From the NCBI RefSeq assembly GCF_014356525.2, contig NC_052506.1, positions 30,758,192 to 30,822,191 of the forward strand: a stretch of 64,000 nt of DNA, given 5' to 3'. The notes under the pieces were generated by a model. That model ran no database searches, had not been told where the DNA came from, and saw only the letters and a list, made by a program, of their open reading frames with translations. Shown in pieces: positions 22,597-33,500 of this stretch (positions are counted from its first letter, which is position 1; each line of letters begins with the position of its first letter). Origin of the DNA: Nilaparvata lugens. Taxonomy: Eukaryota; Arthropoda; Insecta; Hemiptera; Delphacidae. Position numbers and translations under genes: made by a program.

Positions 22597-22951
22597 GACC
22601 AATACCCAAAAATCATGTTTTTGGACTCAGGGGACCTTGAAACGTATAGAAAACTTGAAATTGGGGTACCTTAATTTTTTTTGGAAAGCAATACTTTCCT
22701 TACCTATGGTAGTAGGGCAAGGAAAGTAAAATTATAATTCAGCTGCACTACTACTGTGAGACACATTAATAACATTTTAATTGAATAAAAAGTAATTTTT
22801 AATGCCTTTGGTTGTAAAAAAAACTTGAGCACAACAATGAAAGGCTAATTCATAATTTGAATATGAGATTAGTTTTTAATTATATTTTCTACTCAGTTAA
22901 TAATTATTTGATTATTTTGTTTCAGGCAATAAGGAAAACTCGGCCAATTAA

Positions 22952-23278
22952 ATTCAAGGAAATTCACCAGCTTCCAGAAAAAGAAAGTCATCTCGAAGAA
23001 ACTGCTGCCCCTACTGCAAAAGACTCATTACGAACTTCGGTCGACATCTTGTAGCAGTTCATCGTGATGAAGAATCCGTGCAAGAATATCTCAATATAAG
23101 AGGAGAGAATTTGAAAGATAGAGCTCATAAACGAGCTGAAATTTCTAACAAACTACGAAAAGAAGGTAATTATATGTATAGTACTTCTCACAAGCAGTCT
23201 ATCATACCAACAAAGAGGTTGTCAGTAGATGAGCCGCAAACCATTTCAAACAATAATACACATGTGTGCTGTAAATAA
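22952..23278 (+). CDS. C2H2 zinc-finger gene fragment (possible single exon)
   Basis: The frame encodes a basic stretch, then CCPYCKRLITNFGRHLVAVH, a C-x2-C-x8-H-x4-H finger-like module, then EESVQEYLNI and RAEISNKLRKEGNYMY. Zinc fingers followed by this kind of K/R-rich LRKEGNY motif occur at the N-terminus of several animal transposon or tyrosine-recombinase proteins, as far as I recall. A donor-like GAAGGTAATT follows near 23165, so the finger could be one exon of a longer gene. An acceptor-like TTTCAG at 22921 is followed by an in-frame stop at 22949, which argues for a relic. No neighbouring exon is recognised. Confidence 0.45.
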   Translation: MQGNSPASRKRKSSRRNCCPYCKRLITNFGRHLVAVHRDEESVQEYLNIRGENLKDRAHKRAEISNKLRKEGNYMYSTSHKQSIIPTKRLSVDEPQTISNNNTHVCCK

Positions 23279-23476
23279 ATAAATAAATATAAAAAATAAA
23301 TTATAAAACTTATGTATGATAAAGAGCCGGCTTTGAAATATCGATCTTTACAACAAGTATGCACTTATGTAAGTAACATTGTGACCAATAAGTTGGCCAT
23401 TTCAACCCCAGATAAGGAGAAAATTTGTAGAAATTTTATGAAATGAGACCCATTCCATGCAGCAATAATTCCTATA

Positions 23477-23806
23477 GTCCATTCACGATGGTTTGAGACG
23501 ATGCCGAAAATCCCAAATTTTGTCGTCGGGGAAACCCAAATTATGGCTGTAACCAAAGCATTGACACAAAAACGTTCATAAACGTTTTATGAAACGTTTG
23601 TTCTGAACGAATTTTATGAACGTCTTGTGTCAATGCTTTGGTTACAGCCATAATAATTTCGGTTTCCCCGACGACAAAATTTGGGATTTCGGCATTGCTG
23701 TGACTTGTTTATGTCGTGGCTAAAACGAAGCCACCCCAGACTCACTCGCACACACACACACACAGCGTTTGTTTATCTCGTCTCAAGCCATCGTGAATAG
23801 ATTATA
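23477..23806. mobile_element. Foldback MITE with TCACGATGG ends
   Basis: Left end TATAGTCCATTCACGATGG and right end CCATCGTGAATAGATTATA are inverted. The arms continue inward through GACGACAAAATTTGGGAT and TGGCTGTAACCAAAGCATTG to a loop around AACGTTCATAAACG. A short CA run lies at 23748-23765, outside the arms proper. The length is about 330 bp and nothing is encoded. Confidence 0.85.
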
Positions 23807-23817
23807 GTTTTTTATAA

Positions 23818-23942
23818 GTCTGTAAAGATTTAACCGTGATTAAATGCCACAAAAACCAATAAGAGAAACCTTTCTTTAAAAAAAGAGCCTTCTCTGGTTG
23901 GTTCTTGTGGCATTTAATCACAGTTTTAACATAACAAGAGTT
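23818..23942. mobile_element. MITE of the GGTTGCACAAAAGCC family, degenerate copy
   Basis: It keeps the core TTAACCGTGATTAAATGCCA, AACCAAT-AGAGAA, and the inverted TGGCATTTAATCACAGTT, but its outermost TIR is diverged. Compare 46052, 48402 and 54310. Confidence 0.75.
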
Positions 23943-24607
23943 ACGGACAACTAGGGGTTGTTTTAACAATATTTTAAACATAAAAATGTTATGCATCCAG
24001 ACAAATAAGACACTGACAAACTAATAATCAATAAATTGTCACATTAAAGCTCTTATTTTCGTGTCGAAAACATTGATTGAGCATTGCCATAATGTTTTTT
24101 CAAATCTCTCTTATATTATTTCTAGTTTCTTAGTTATTTTATGGAAATATATAACCATAATATTTCACATATTACAATTTACAATTAAAGCATAACAATG
24201 TAAACCATATGACAATTTTCAACATAATTCTATTTGAGTTTTGTATTGAGAGATTGATGTAATATTTTGTGACATTTATGTGTGTGTCTTTATGGTAGAT
24301 TTCATATTCAGAACATGTATTCAGAAATCCATTGACAACAATAAGGTGTATGTGATTTTTTCAAATTGCTAGCTTTTGTTCAAATGTAGAATTTTGAGTT
24401 GGAGCTTCATACTTTTATAATTAGTTAATAAGAAAAAAATGTTCTTTTAAATTTTGATTGAATTCAAATGTACGAATTAATGAACTTGAAGTTCTACTAC
24501 CATATTTTTGTACTGGTGTTTCAAACTTTATTGTAACCAAAGATATGAGTTTCTTCCAAGAAGTAACCTTCATTTTCAAGCTTTATCTCATTTACTGTAA
24601 CTTTCTA

Positions 24608-24803
24608 GTCTGGCCAAGCAAAGAAGGCGCTCTGGCAAGATGGAAAAATGACTCCAGATCAGTCAATATAGGTTCAAAAATTATAAATTTCGTTTCAAAT
24701 TTTAATGAACAATTTGTGATTAAACTAGTAATTTTTGAACTCGTATTAACCAAGCTGGAGTTGTTTTCCTTTCTTGCCAGAGTGCCTTCTTTGCTCAACC
24801 TGA
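24608..24803. mobile_element. Foldback MITE with CCAAGCAAAGAAGG ends
   Basis: Left CCAAGCAAAGAAGGCGCTCT and right AGTGCCTTCTTTGCTCAACC are inverted. The inner part shares TGACTCCAG and GTCAATAT-GGTTCAAAAATTAT with the elements at 19038 and 26344. The arms have diverged by several bases. Confidence 0.8.
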
Positions 24804-25632
24804 CTATATCTTTAGATTTAAAAATATTTCACTTGCAAATAATATGATAGAACAACCTATTCAAACAACTTTATTTGAATGTTGTTGGTCTATTAAGACA
24901 AGAGTTTTACTCAAGTTCCAAGAATGTTTATATTTGATTTTATATTCAGATCATGTATTCATAAATTCAGATTTGGATCTGACAACTTTGCTAACTGTTA
25001 TATTGCTTACTTTGATTTTTTGGTTTCAAATTTTTATAACATTGAATTTTGTGTAGGCACTTCATACTTTTATAATTAGTACATAAGAAAAAAACATGTT
25101 TTCAAAAATATTGATTGAATTGAAATTTTGTATGAATTTATGAACAATAAATAAATATACAATTCTCAAAATAAATCTTTTCTTTCAATGTTAGTTCCAA
25201 AAAGTATTTTTCCGAATTTGGTTGAAATAATTCTGTTGAAGCATTATTGAAGAATAACTATTGTCTATTGAGTTTGAGAATAGCGTAAATTAGTTTTTCT
25301 AACATAAATAAATAATTTGCATATCTGCAGTTTAAAAGCAGGAAGGTAGTGTACGCTTAAACTTCTGTTGATATAATTTTCATTGCAATTCTCTTCATAG
25401 GGTTGGTTTCTGCAATAAAGTTGATCTGAATTTCAGTTTAAATCATCAGCTGGCTCCCCTAACCATTGAAACACATGATGATAAAAATATTAATTTGACC
25501 GTACACTAGCAGCTGATAGTTTGAATTAAAAATTCAGGTGAACTTTTTTGGAGAATCCTACCCTTACTAGTGAGTTTATGACAGTTGACCAGTCAAGGAT
25601 GGATAAGAAAGAAGTAAACATCTGTTTACAAG

Positions 25633-25790
25633 GATTAAATAGTAGTTTATGCAACGGTTGTATAATGAGAGCCTTTAACCCACGAGTGAGATGTAAGTTA
25701 GAGCACGAGCAAGCGTAGCGCAGCGAGTGCTCTAAATATCTCACGAGTGGTTTAAAGGCCTAATACAACCGTTGCATACACTATTTTATC
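25633..25790. mobile_element. Foldback MITE with TATGCAACGGTTGTAT ends
   Basis: TATGCAACGGTTGTAT at 25648 returns inverted at 25763-25778, and flanking AAATAGT/ACTATTT extends the arms. The interior pairs GCCTTTAAACCAC-like segments and has a loop rich in AGCG. Nearby TATTATGCAACGGTCC at 26045 suggests a related half element to the right. Confidence 0.8.
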
Positions 25791-26343
25791 TACAAAAATA
25801 CACGATTTCCAATGCACGTCACGACGGCCAGCTGTGAGATCTTTTCTAGCAAGAGCTGTGATTGGCTACAGCTGATCGATAACGACTGACGCTACGCATA
25901 AACCAAATCGTACCTTAGGGAATGATGAAACATGAAACAGGAACAAATCTGTGGTTTAAAAGAAAAAGTGTGATGAAACCGGAACAAAGTCGTGGCTTAA
26001 TGAGGATTTTGATGAAAAAGGAACAAAGTCGTTGCTTATGAAGCTATTATGCAACGGTCCAAAATTCCATTTCTTAATGATAGCCTTTTCAATTCAAATT
26101 GTGATTACGTAAAAGAAATATTATGGTTCACCCGTAGATAAAAGAAATTTCAGTTTGTTATTTGATGATTTAATTGCACTGTGGTACCTACAGCTGACGC
26201 CAAAGTATTAGGTGGTTTTGTCTGCTTATGTGTGTGCTCCAACAGCTGATGCAGTCAATTTATTGGAGTTGTCATTTATTAGCTATATAGCTATGCCTTT
26301 ATAGTGTTTTTGAAGATAAAATAGATGCTTTGAATCAGCTATT

Positions 26344-26615
26344 ATTTATTTTGACTTACCTTGTATAGTTGTATAGTCTGTCCAAGCAAAGAAGAGCCTC
26401 TGGCAAGATGAGAAAATGACTCCAGCTCGCTTAATATTAGTTAAAAAATTATTGATTCAGTCTCAATTGTAGGAAACATTCTGATCTACAATTAAAGACC
26501 AAATCAATAATTTTTGAACCAATATTGACCGAGCTGGATTCATTTTCTCATCTTGCCAGAGGCTCTTCTTTGCTTGGACAGACTATACAACTATACATGG
26601 TAAGTCAAAATAAAT
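26344..26615. mobile_element. Foldback MITE with GACTTACC...GGTAAGTC ends
   Basis: Arms of about 125 bp: TTATTTTGACTTACC at the left returns inverted at 26599-26615, and inside them TATAGTCTGTCCAAGCAAAG and GAAGAGCCTCTGGCAAGATG also pair. The core TGACTCCAGCTCG is shared with 19038 and 24608. Confidence 0.9.
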
Positions 26616-27471
26616 CAACACACTGCAAATATAGTCTAATAAAAAAGGTAACTAAATAGTAAAATATAAATTTTCATCGAACCATAATTTTTTTCTTTTA
26701 CCTTAAGCCCAAATTTTCATGGAAAACCAACCCCCAACGTTGATTTTCAGTGAGTACTTTAATGGCATCTTAAAAACTATTTTCCAAGAATTCCAATATT
26801 TGAAAAGTTAATATTATTCAAAGTCAATATTTTTTTGACCAATTTTTTCAATTTAGTTTTCTAGGGGTGAGTTATTTTGTAGGATATTGGTCCAATGATT
26901 TTTTTGCTCAGAATTCTAGGATCTATCATTATTGTACCTTAATATGACTCCAGCTCGGTCAATATTGGTTCAAAAATTATTTATTCAGTCTCAATTGTAG
27001 GAAAAATTCTGATCTACAATTAGTGACCAAATCAATAATTTTTGAACCAATATTGACCGAGCTGGATTCATTTTCTCATCTTGCCAGAGGCTCTTCTTTG
27101 CTTGGACAGACTATACAACTATATATGGTAAGTCAAAATAAATCAACACACTGCAAATATAGTCTAATAAAAAAGTTAACTAAATAGTAAAATATAAATT
27201 TTCATCGAACCATAATTTTTTTTCTTTTACCTTAAGCCCAAATTTTCATGGAAATTACTCACCCCCAACGTTGATTTTCAGTAAGTACTTTAATGGCATC
27301 TTAAAAACTATTTTCCAAGAATTCCAATATTTTTGAAAAGTTAATTATTCAAAGTCAATACATTTTTGACCAATTTTTTCTTTTTAGTTTTCTAGGGGTG
27401 AGTTCTAAGATATTGGTCCAATGATTTATTGCTCAGAATTCTAGTATCTACCATTATTGTACCTTAATTTT
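26417..27471. repeat. 527-bp head-to-tail duplication
   Basis: ATGACTCCAGCTCG at 26417 and 26944 begins two abutting direct copies (26417-26943 and 26944-27471) with small differences. Each contains the right part of the MITE, AGTCAAAATAAATCAACACA and TTGTACCTTAAT at the end. The left boundary lies within the MITE arm. Confidence 0.9.
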
Positions 27472-27479
27472 TCACTTGA

Positions 27480-28490
27480 TTCATTCAAATCTCTATTTTT
27501 TTACTACTGTACTCATTTTTTAGTTTTCTAATAATCGCAATAATTTTTTGAGGGATGATTTTTGGGAAGATTCATAATTAACATAAACTGTTCAGTTCGA
27601 AAAGCTTTTTAATATCAGATTTTTCATTTTCCATAAATTTCAAATTTCAATTTTTATCAGAATTTCAACCCCTAAAAACACTACCCTTCATGATTTTCCG
27701 GTCAGGTTTCTGCACATGATTGTCAATGCTCCTGAGTTACCTTCTATTTAAAGTGATCAGAACCTATAGTAATTATCTAAGAGAGAAGTCGATTTTAGGG
27801 ATGATTTTTTATTATCAAAGAATAGAAAATATCTCAACAGGGGATGTTCGTGGAGAAAATCATTTGAGAAATTTTCTGCTACGTTTTTTGTTTTCTTTTA
27901 ATCTCTATTGGAAAAATTGCAGAAAATTTAAAAATAAAATTTACCTTTTTTCATCCCTTATGTATAATACCTAAGAAAATATTCCTCAGAGGAGAAAAAA
28001 ATTCAAATATCATTTTCAACATTCCTGACCTTATAATTGACCACATAATGAAAATTCAGAGAGATTGGTTCAATAAAAAACAATTTTTTATCATTTTTCA
28101 GGTTTGGTTTCAATTCGTACACAAAATGACAGTAAACTGTACTTTCAGACATAGACATTGAGTTGAAAATCAAGATTCCGTTTAAATTTTATTTCACCTC
28201 TTTCAAATCTAATTGTTTGCCTATTTTGCAATTAATTACTTGAGTATTATCAACTTTGAAGACATTTAAGACTATACTATTGTTTATTTCAATGATTATT
28301 TACAATAAAAGTTTACTTGAAAGTTGATAGAAATTTTTGAATTTCCCACTCAATAATGATGATGATGTCGAATTAATAATGATGTCGAAATGGTTGAAAA
28401 AATTGATGTATATTTGGCGATGCTGAATGTAATTCAACATCTCAAACGATGTTGAATTATCATTAGATTCGGAATCCTTGATCCCGAATT
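27480..28490. other. Intergenic, no gene recognised
   Basis: AT-rich sequence. I find no exon or repeat copy that I can support here. Confidence 0.5.
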
Positions 28491-28506
28491 GGTGGATCGG
28501 GAAACC

Positions 28507-28608
<102 letters not shown>

Positions 28609-28799
28609 CATTCGGTTAGTAATAAAGAAGTAACTCAGAATATAAAGAAGTAAAGAACAGAAACAGTTGAATTTCAGCATGGAAATTGAATTAATTGAAA
28701 TACGGTCATATGGATAAATTGAGTCATGGAGAGATTACACAGAAAAGGATAGGTTTCTGCTTTTAAAAGGCATATAAATAGCAATGGACTTTAATTGAG

Positions 28800-29180
28800 T
28801 TAATTTTAATAAGCGATGTACCATTTGGTGCTCTAACGTCCGACTAACTGATAGGGCCAAAGGTACAGTATTAGCGTGTGATTGCACCAATATTGGCAAA
28901 TTGAATTTGCCTGATCCATCTAATCAGCTTTTTGGGCAGAGACAGACTTTCAGTATGCTCACCACCAGTATATCACTATAAGATGGAAACGCTCGAGTTC
29001 CATTCTTCATTAACTGACTTGCGCCAACCAAAAGGTGAAAGTGCGCACGGTCCTAAGGGGGTGCAAGTAGACGAGGTGACTCCTTGTCCCATTGAAGGAA
29101 GTGACAGTTTTCTGCCTGACAAAATGCCGAGGCGACAACTTGAAGGGGTGACACCTAGACATCTGCCCTAAAGAATCCCC
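28800..29180. other. Unclassified GC-richer segment
   Basis: The composition differs from the flanks and open frames exist on both strands, but the translations show no family I recognise. It may be a relic of a retroelement or a 5' end of something unknown. Confidence 0.25.
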
Positions 29181-29509
29181 TCACTATTACACTAATTCCA
29201 TTTTTCACTATTAGAGCATATTCTTGTTTGGATAGGTGGAGATAAAAACATCAATATTCAATAAAGTTGATAGTTTTATTAACATTACAAATTACAAATT
29301 ATGACTACTTACAAAATAAATAAACTGGTCCAATTTACAGGTCCAAATATACTGGGCAGTATATACACTATGATTATGGAATGTGGATGAATAATGTCTA
29401 TATAATCGTGATAAAACTATATCAATGAGTTTGAGGAGCAGGGACTCGGAAAAGTATTTTTTCTACAACTGCGCATAAAGAAAGAATTTACATACTCAAT
29501 TCTCCTCGT

Positions 29510-29840
29510 AAAACAGCTTATTTCTGAGGAGAATCTACTTTTTCGCTCGCTAACCATCTGCGCATGCGCAGTAGATTTTCTTTATGCACGCAAATTATTT
29601 GCGCATGCGCAGAATAGTTTCTTTACGCTCGCTGATCAGCTGATGATAAGCAGCTCGCCAAAAGGTCAGATCTTAACCTAAAAAGTCGGTAATTGTAACT
29701 TCGCCAATATAAGTAATTTAACAGGTTTGGGCAGTTGTAGAAAACATTTTGTATGTAATTCGCGCGTAATGCTTCTTTATCGCTCTTGCAAAACTGTTTT
29801 GCGCGAGCGATAAAATCGCGCATTACGCTCTTAATACATA
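29510..29840. promoter_or_regulatory. Pair of TGCGCATGCGCA palindromes in a CG-rich patch
   Basis: TGCGCATGCGCA occurs at 29559-29570 and 29600-29611, each followed by AG and a TTTTCTTTA/GTTTCTTTA segment. The word equals the NRF-1/Erect wing binding consensus (YGCGCAYGCGCR). GCTCGC and GCGAGC words flank it. It could be a promoter or a repeat-borne sequence; no gene start is recognised next to it. Confidence 0.35.
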
Positions 29841-30369
29841 AATAGCTATTAAGAGTATGAGCATAACACAAATCAAATGATCAAGATTATGTTGATATAA
29901 AGATAATGATCACATTAATTTTTTCATGAAACATAACTTGATTCATAACTAATATATCTGTCAACTTATGTATTGGAAAAAATACAAAAAGTCAAATTTA
30001 TTTTTTATTGTTTTAATATAATGGGTGTCACAGCATGGGAGGCAGCAGATGAGGGATTTTCAAGGACAGGTTGAACTTTGGTGTCTTGTGATTAGATTAG
30101 CCTTTTCAGGTTTTAAAAATGTTTGCATCCAATTCATTCTCACATCTCTTCCAATTATTGCAAATCCGCCATCATCGAACACTTTGCATCTTCTCAGCTC
30201 TCATTAGTTCTCTCCACTTCTCAGCAGTTTTTTCTCTGCTCTCAATTTGTACCTTCAATCATAATGCGAATTGATTTTTCTCAAGATTTGAAGAAGTACG
30301 CAGTACTGAAAACTGCGAAAAATAATATTTTAGACTAGATATTGTTTTAGAATGTTGTGTGCATTATTG

Positions 30370-30516
30370 TCATTTATGTTCGGTTGGTGTTATAGTTGCT
30401 GGTTTCATCCGACTCTGTATTTGTCTGAGGATATAACGAGGAGGAGTTTCCACAGTCACGAACAGTAGCAGAGCCAGTGCTAGTGAAAGTGACATATCGT
30501 AGGCGGATGCAACCAC
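30370..30516 (-). CDS. nrf-6-like terminal exon
   Basis: It encodes VVASAYDMSLSLALALLLFV, then TVETPPRYILRQI and a short basic tail to TGA. The last helix followed by an E-x-P motif is how nrf-6 proteins usually end. Phase 0 from the exon above; acceptor TTTTTCAG. Confidence 0.93.
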   Translation of the reverse strand: MVASAYDMSLSLALALLLFVTVETPPRYILRQIQSRMKPATITPTEHK

Positions 30517-33500
30517 CTGAAAAATAATTGAAATAATTTTTATGAAGCAAATCTGATCTCAATGTTGATCACTCTGTACAATAACTTTGATAAGCAATAG
30601 ATAGTTTGACATTTACTGAATTTTCTAGGTTACAAAATATTTTAGAACGAGGCATCGCCTTTTTAAGTGAAAATAATAAATGATAAAGGTTTCACAAATC
30701 TAAAATAGTTTTCAAAGTTGATATAGACCTAATTCTATTCATTCATCACGTTTTTGTTTGCTGAATGATGTTCATACTATTATCCAGATGTGCTTGGATG
30801 ATGAGATGATGACATCATAAACCTATATGCGCTTGGCGGGATTCGAACCAAAAATTGTTTCTTCTCATTCGGAAGAGAGCCTCATCTGGCTGAGCTGTAG
30901 AAGTCCACAAAATTAATTATTGGATTAGAGCCATTCAATACATTTATAATCATCGATAGTGATGCAATGTGCATCCATCCTTGGCGATGATTAATGGCAC
31001 TATAGCCTAATAGGAAACAAAGTACATTTGACTGTTTATTCACTTCATCTAGAGAGTGACTAACAAATATTTATGAAGAAGAGTGCTAATTTGTTAGTAA
31101 ATCTACAAGAAAGCTATAATCATGGGTCGATAGATCAATGATGAGTATGATATGGGTTCACTGAAGTATACAGTATTATCATAGAGAAACAATAGCTTAA
31201 GTAGATATCCCATGGTATAGGGAGTTTATGTCGTAACTTTTACTGTTATCTCAAGCTGATTTTTGCTGTTTTTTACTGTTTTGTTAGGGGTGAGAGTGTA
31301 TGAACGGCACAATATGAGAGACTACCAGTGTCACACAGCTTCACGGGAAAGAAATATGTGGACTATCGTCTTGAGATAACAGTAAAAGTTACGACATAAA
31401 CTCCCTATACCATGGGATATCTACTTAAGCTATTGTTTCTCTATGATAATATCCAACAGAAATGTTGAGTCGATTGATGCTTACATGATTCAAAAAGTTG
31501 ACATGAGTGCCTGATCTGCTGGATGCTGCAGAGTACACTTGAAGAACGTGGTGAACCAAGTAGACGTTATAGGAGAGTTTTCCGAGGAAAGTGAACGGCT
31601 TCCATGAAAGCACCACTGAGCCTGGAGCTGTAAATCCAATACAACCATTTCAAAAGAGAAAAGTAGACAGGCATTTTAACTCTCCGTTTAGTAGGAGGAC
31701 AAAAATTATTGAAAAACCATGTGAACTCATAACACATAACACATTACAGTCACAATTATTATTAATTTTCCAATTTTTTTACTATATTCAATCTGCAGCA
31801 AATTGGGAGAATGAAAAAATATGTAATAATTTTTACTCAACTGTGCTTATAATAGTTTATTTTTTGTAACAACAAATTTAAAATGTGTGTGGGTGGAGAT
31901 TTATTCCAAAAATCCCCCTTCCTGAACACTTGATTAAAAATTGTTGATTCATCACATTTTATTCTTTTGAGATGATTGAATAAAACAGTGAATAATTAAA
32001 TATTAAATTCCAAGCAATCTTTCCATTTAATATAGAAATTCAAGGTGTCATAAATGTTCATTTGAAAATAGGTTGGTTGTTGGTTAAGCACCTATTCTTT
32101 GATTAGTTTGATTGATTATCATGATAACTGAAATTAGTAAATAAGAATATAAAATTATATAATATAATAGATTATACATTCGTGGTAAGAATTTTGAATA
32201 ATGGAAAATATAAAATATAATAGATTATACATTCGTGGTAAGAATTTTGAATAATGGAAAATAGAAATTTTATAGACTGAATAATTTTAAATATTTCATT
32301 CATTTTGACATACATTGGCAAGGTGAAATTTCTTTATTATTTTCAGTCTCAAATAAAATTCTCCCCAAAATGTTTAATATCACGGGTAAATTTGAAACTG
32401 ACAGAAATATTCAATATATGACAAGAATTTATGACGCTTTTATAGATTTAATTGATTTTGGCTTGCGAGTGGAAGGGTGGAATACCGTACATATTTAATT
32501 TTCAACTTTGATGAGTTTCTCAAAACCTCATTACAAAGGCCAAGATTCTATCATTTCTATTGTAGTCTATTTGAAATAATAAACTGATCTTCATTAATGA
32601 CAGGCAACACTTACTTTTTGTCCCCATGGTGACGGAGACAATCACAAAGCAAAGACCAACGGCCCAAATACTTGTAGTCGAAGCTGCATACAAGGCTGAT
32701 TCGATTACATTGTACGGCCTGGCTGGATTGTGATACAGTGATCCACTCCAGAAACACAGTTGCATTATTGTACAACCAATTAGAAGCATGCTCCATGTTT
32801 GCGTCTGGAACAGGAACAGTATTATAAATCATTTACTAGTGTAAGAATTAGGTGACAATATTATCCCTTCATTATTACTCTATTTCTTACTCATTACTTA
32901 TATACCGTACTTATATTAATCAACCCCCCACATCAGCATTTAATGGCTATTTAGAGCTCTTTCAAAGCATGATGATTTTTATGTAAGTGAGGGATAATTG
33001 AATTCAAGTTTGGGTTGTGCCAGCTCTGGATCATTCTATATGCTTGAGAAAAATATCATATCAAGATACCAGTGGTAATGTATTTCATTGATATAAATCA
33101 AAATCTTATTCTGAGCACGATGATGGATTTGGTAGAACTTAATCCACAAGATTGAAATTCGTAATAAGAAGTTCAATATTGGGAGGCCAGGAAGTGATTT
33201 AAGAGGAATTATTGAAAAAATTACTTCAATAATGAAATATGACAAACCTTGGTGAGACGGAGTTTGATATTCTTATAAACCCAGTATCCAGTCAGAACAC
33301 CAAGAATATATGGGCCAGCTCTATATTGTGGTTGTATGTAGATGGAAGTATAATGATCGTCTCCTCTGGGGTTGATGAAAAAGCTGCAATGAAAACATAA
33401 TAATGTGAAAAGTGTATCTAATCTCATTTTGGAATATTTTATTCGTGAAGATTCGGAAGAGAAATACAGTAGTTTGTATGTAATCCTCCCCCAAAAATTT

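Larger units (their letters stand above)
21317..22729 (+). mobile_element. Dispersed repeat family ending in GGAAAGT, full-length copy C
   Basis: It begins TCTGGTGTGG...ACTTTCCTTGC and ends GCAAGGAAAGTA, so its ends form an inverted repeat of about 11 bp (ACTTTCCTTGC). Between them lie four to five tandem units of about 160 bp, a CA microsatellite at 22522-22596 and the shared GGACTCAGGGGACCT segment. No transposase is encoded, so it is non-autonomous. The superfamily is unknown. Confidence 0.8.

Noticed and set aside
28932..29171. 79-codon plus-strand frame in a GC-richer patch
   Set aside because: No family resemblance, no conserved motif and no splice or promoter context; the opposite strand is equally open.
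30815..30905. Functional tRNA gene
   Set aside because: A and B boxes are present but the cloverleaf stems do not pair, so I list it as a tRNA-like relic or SINE.
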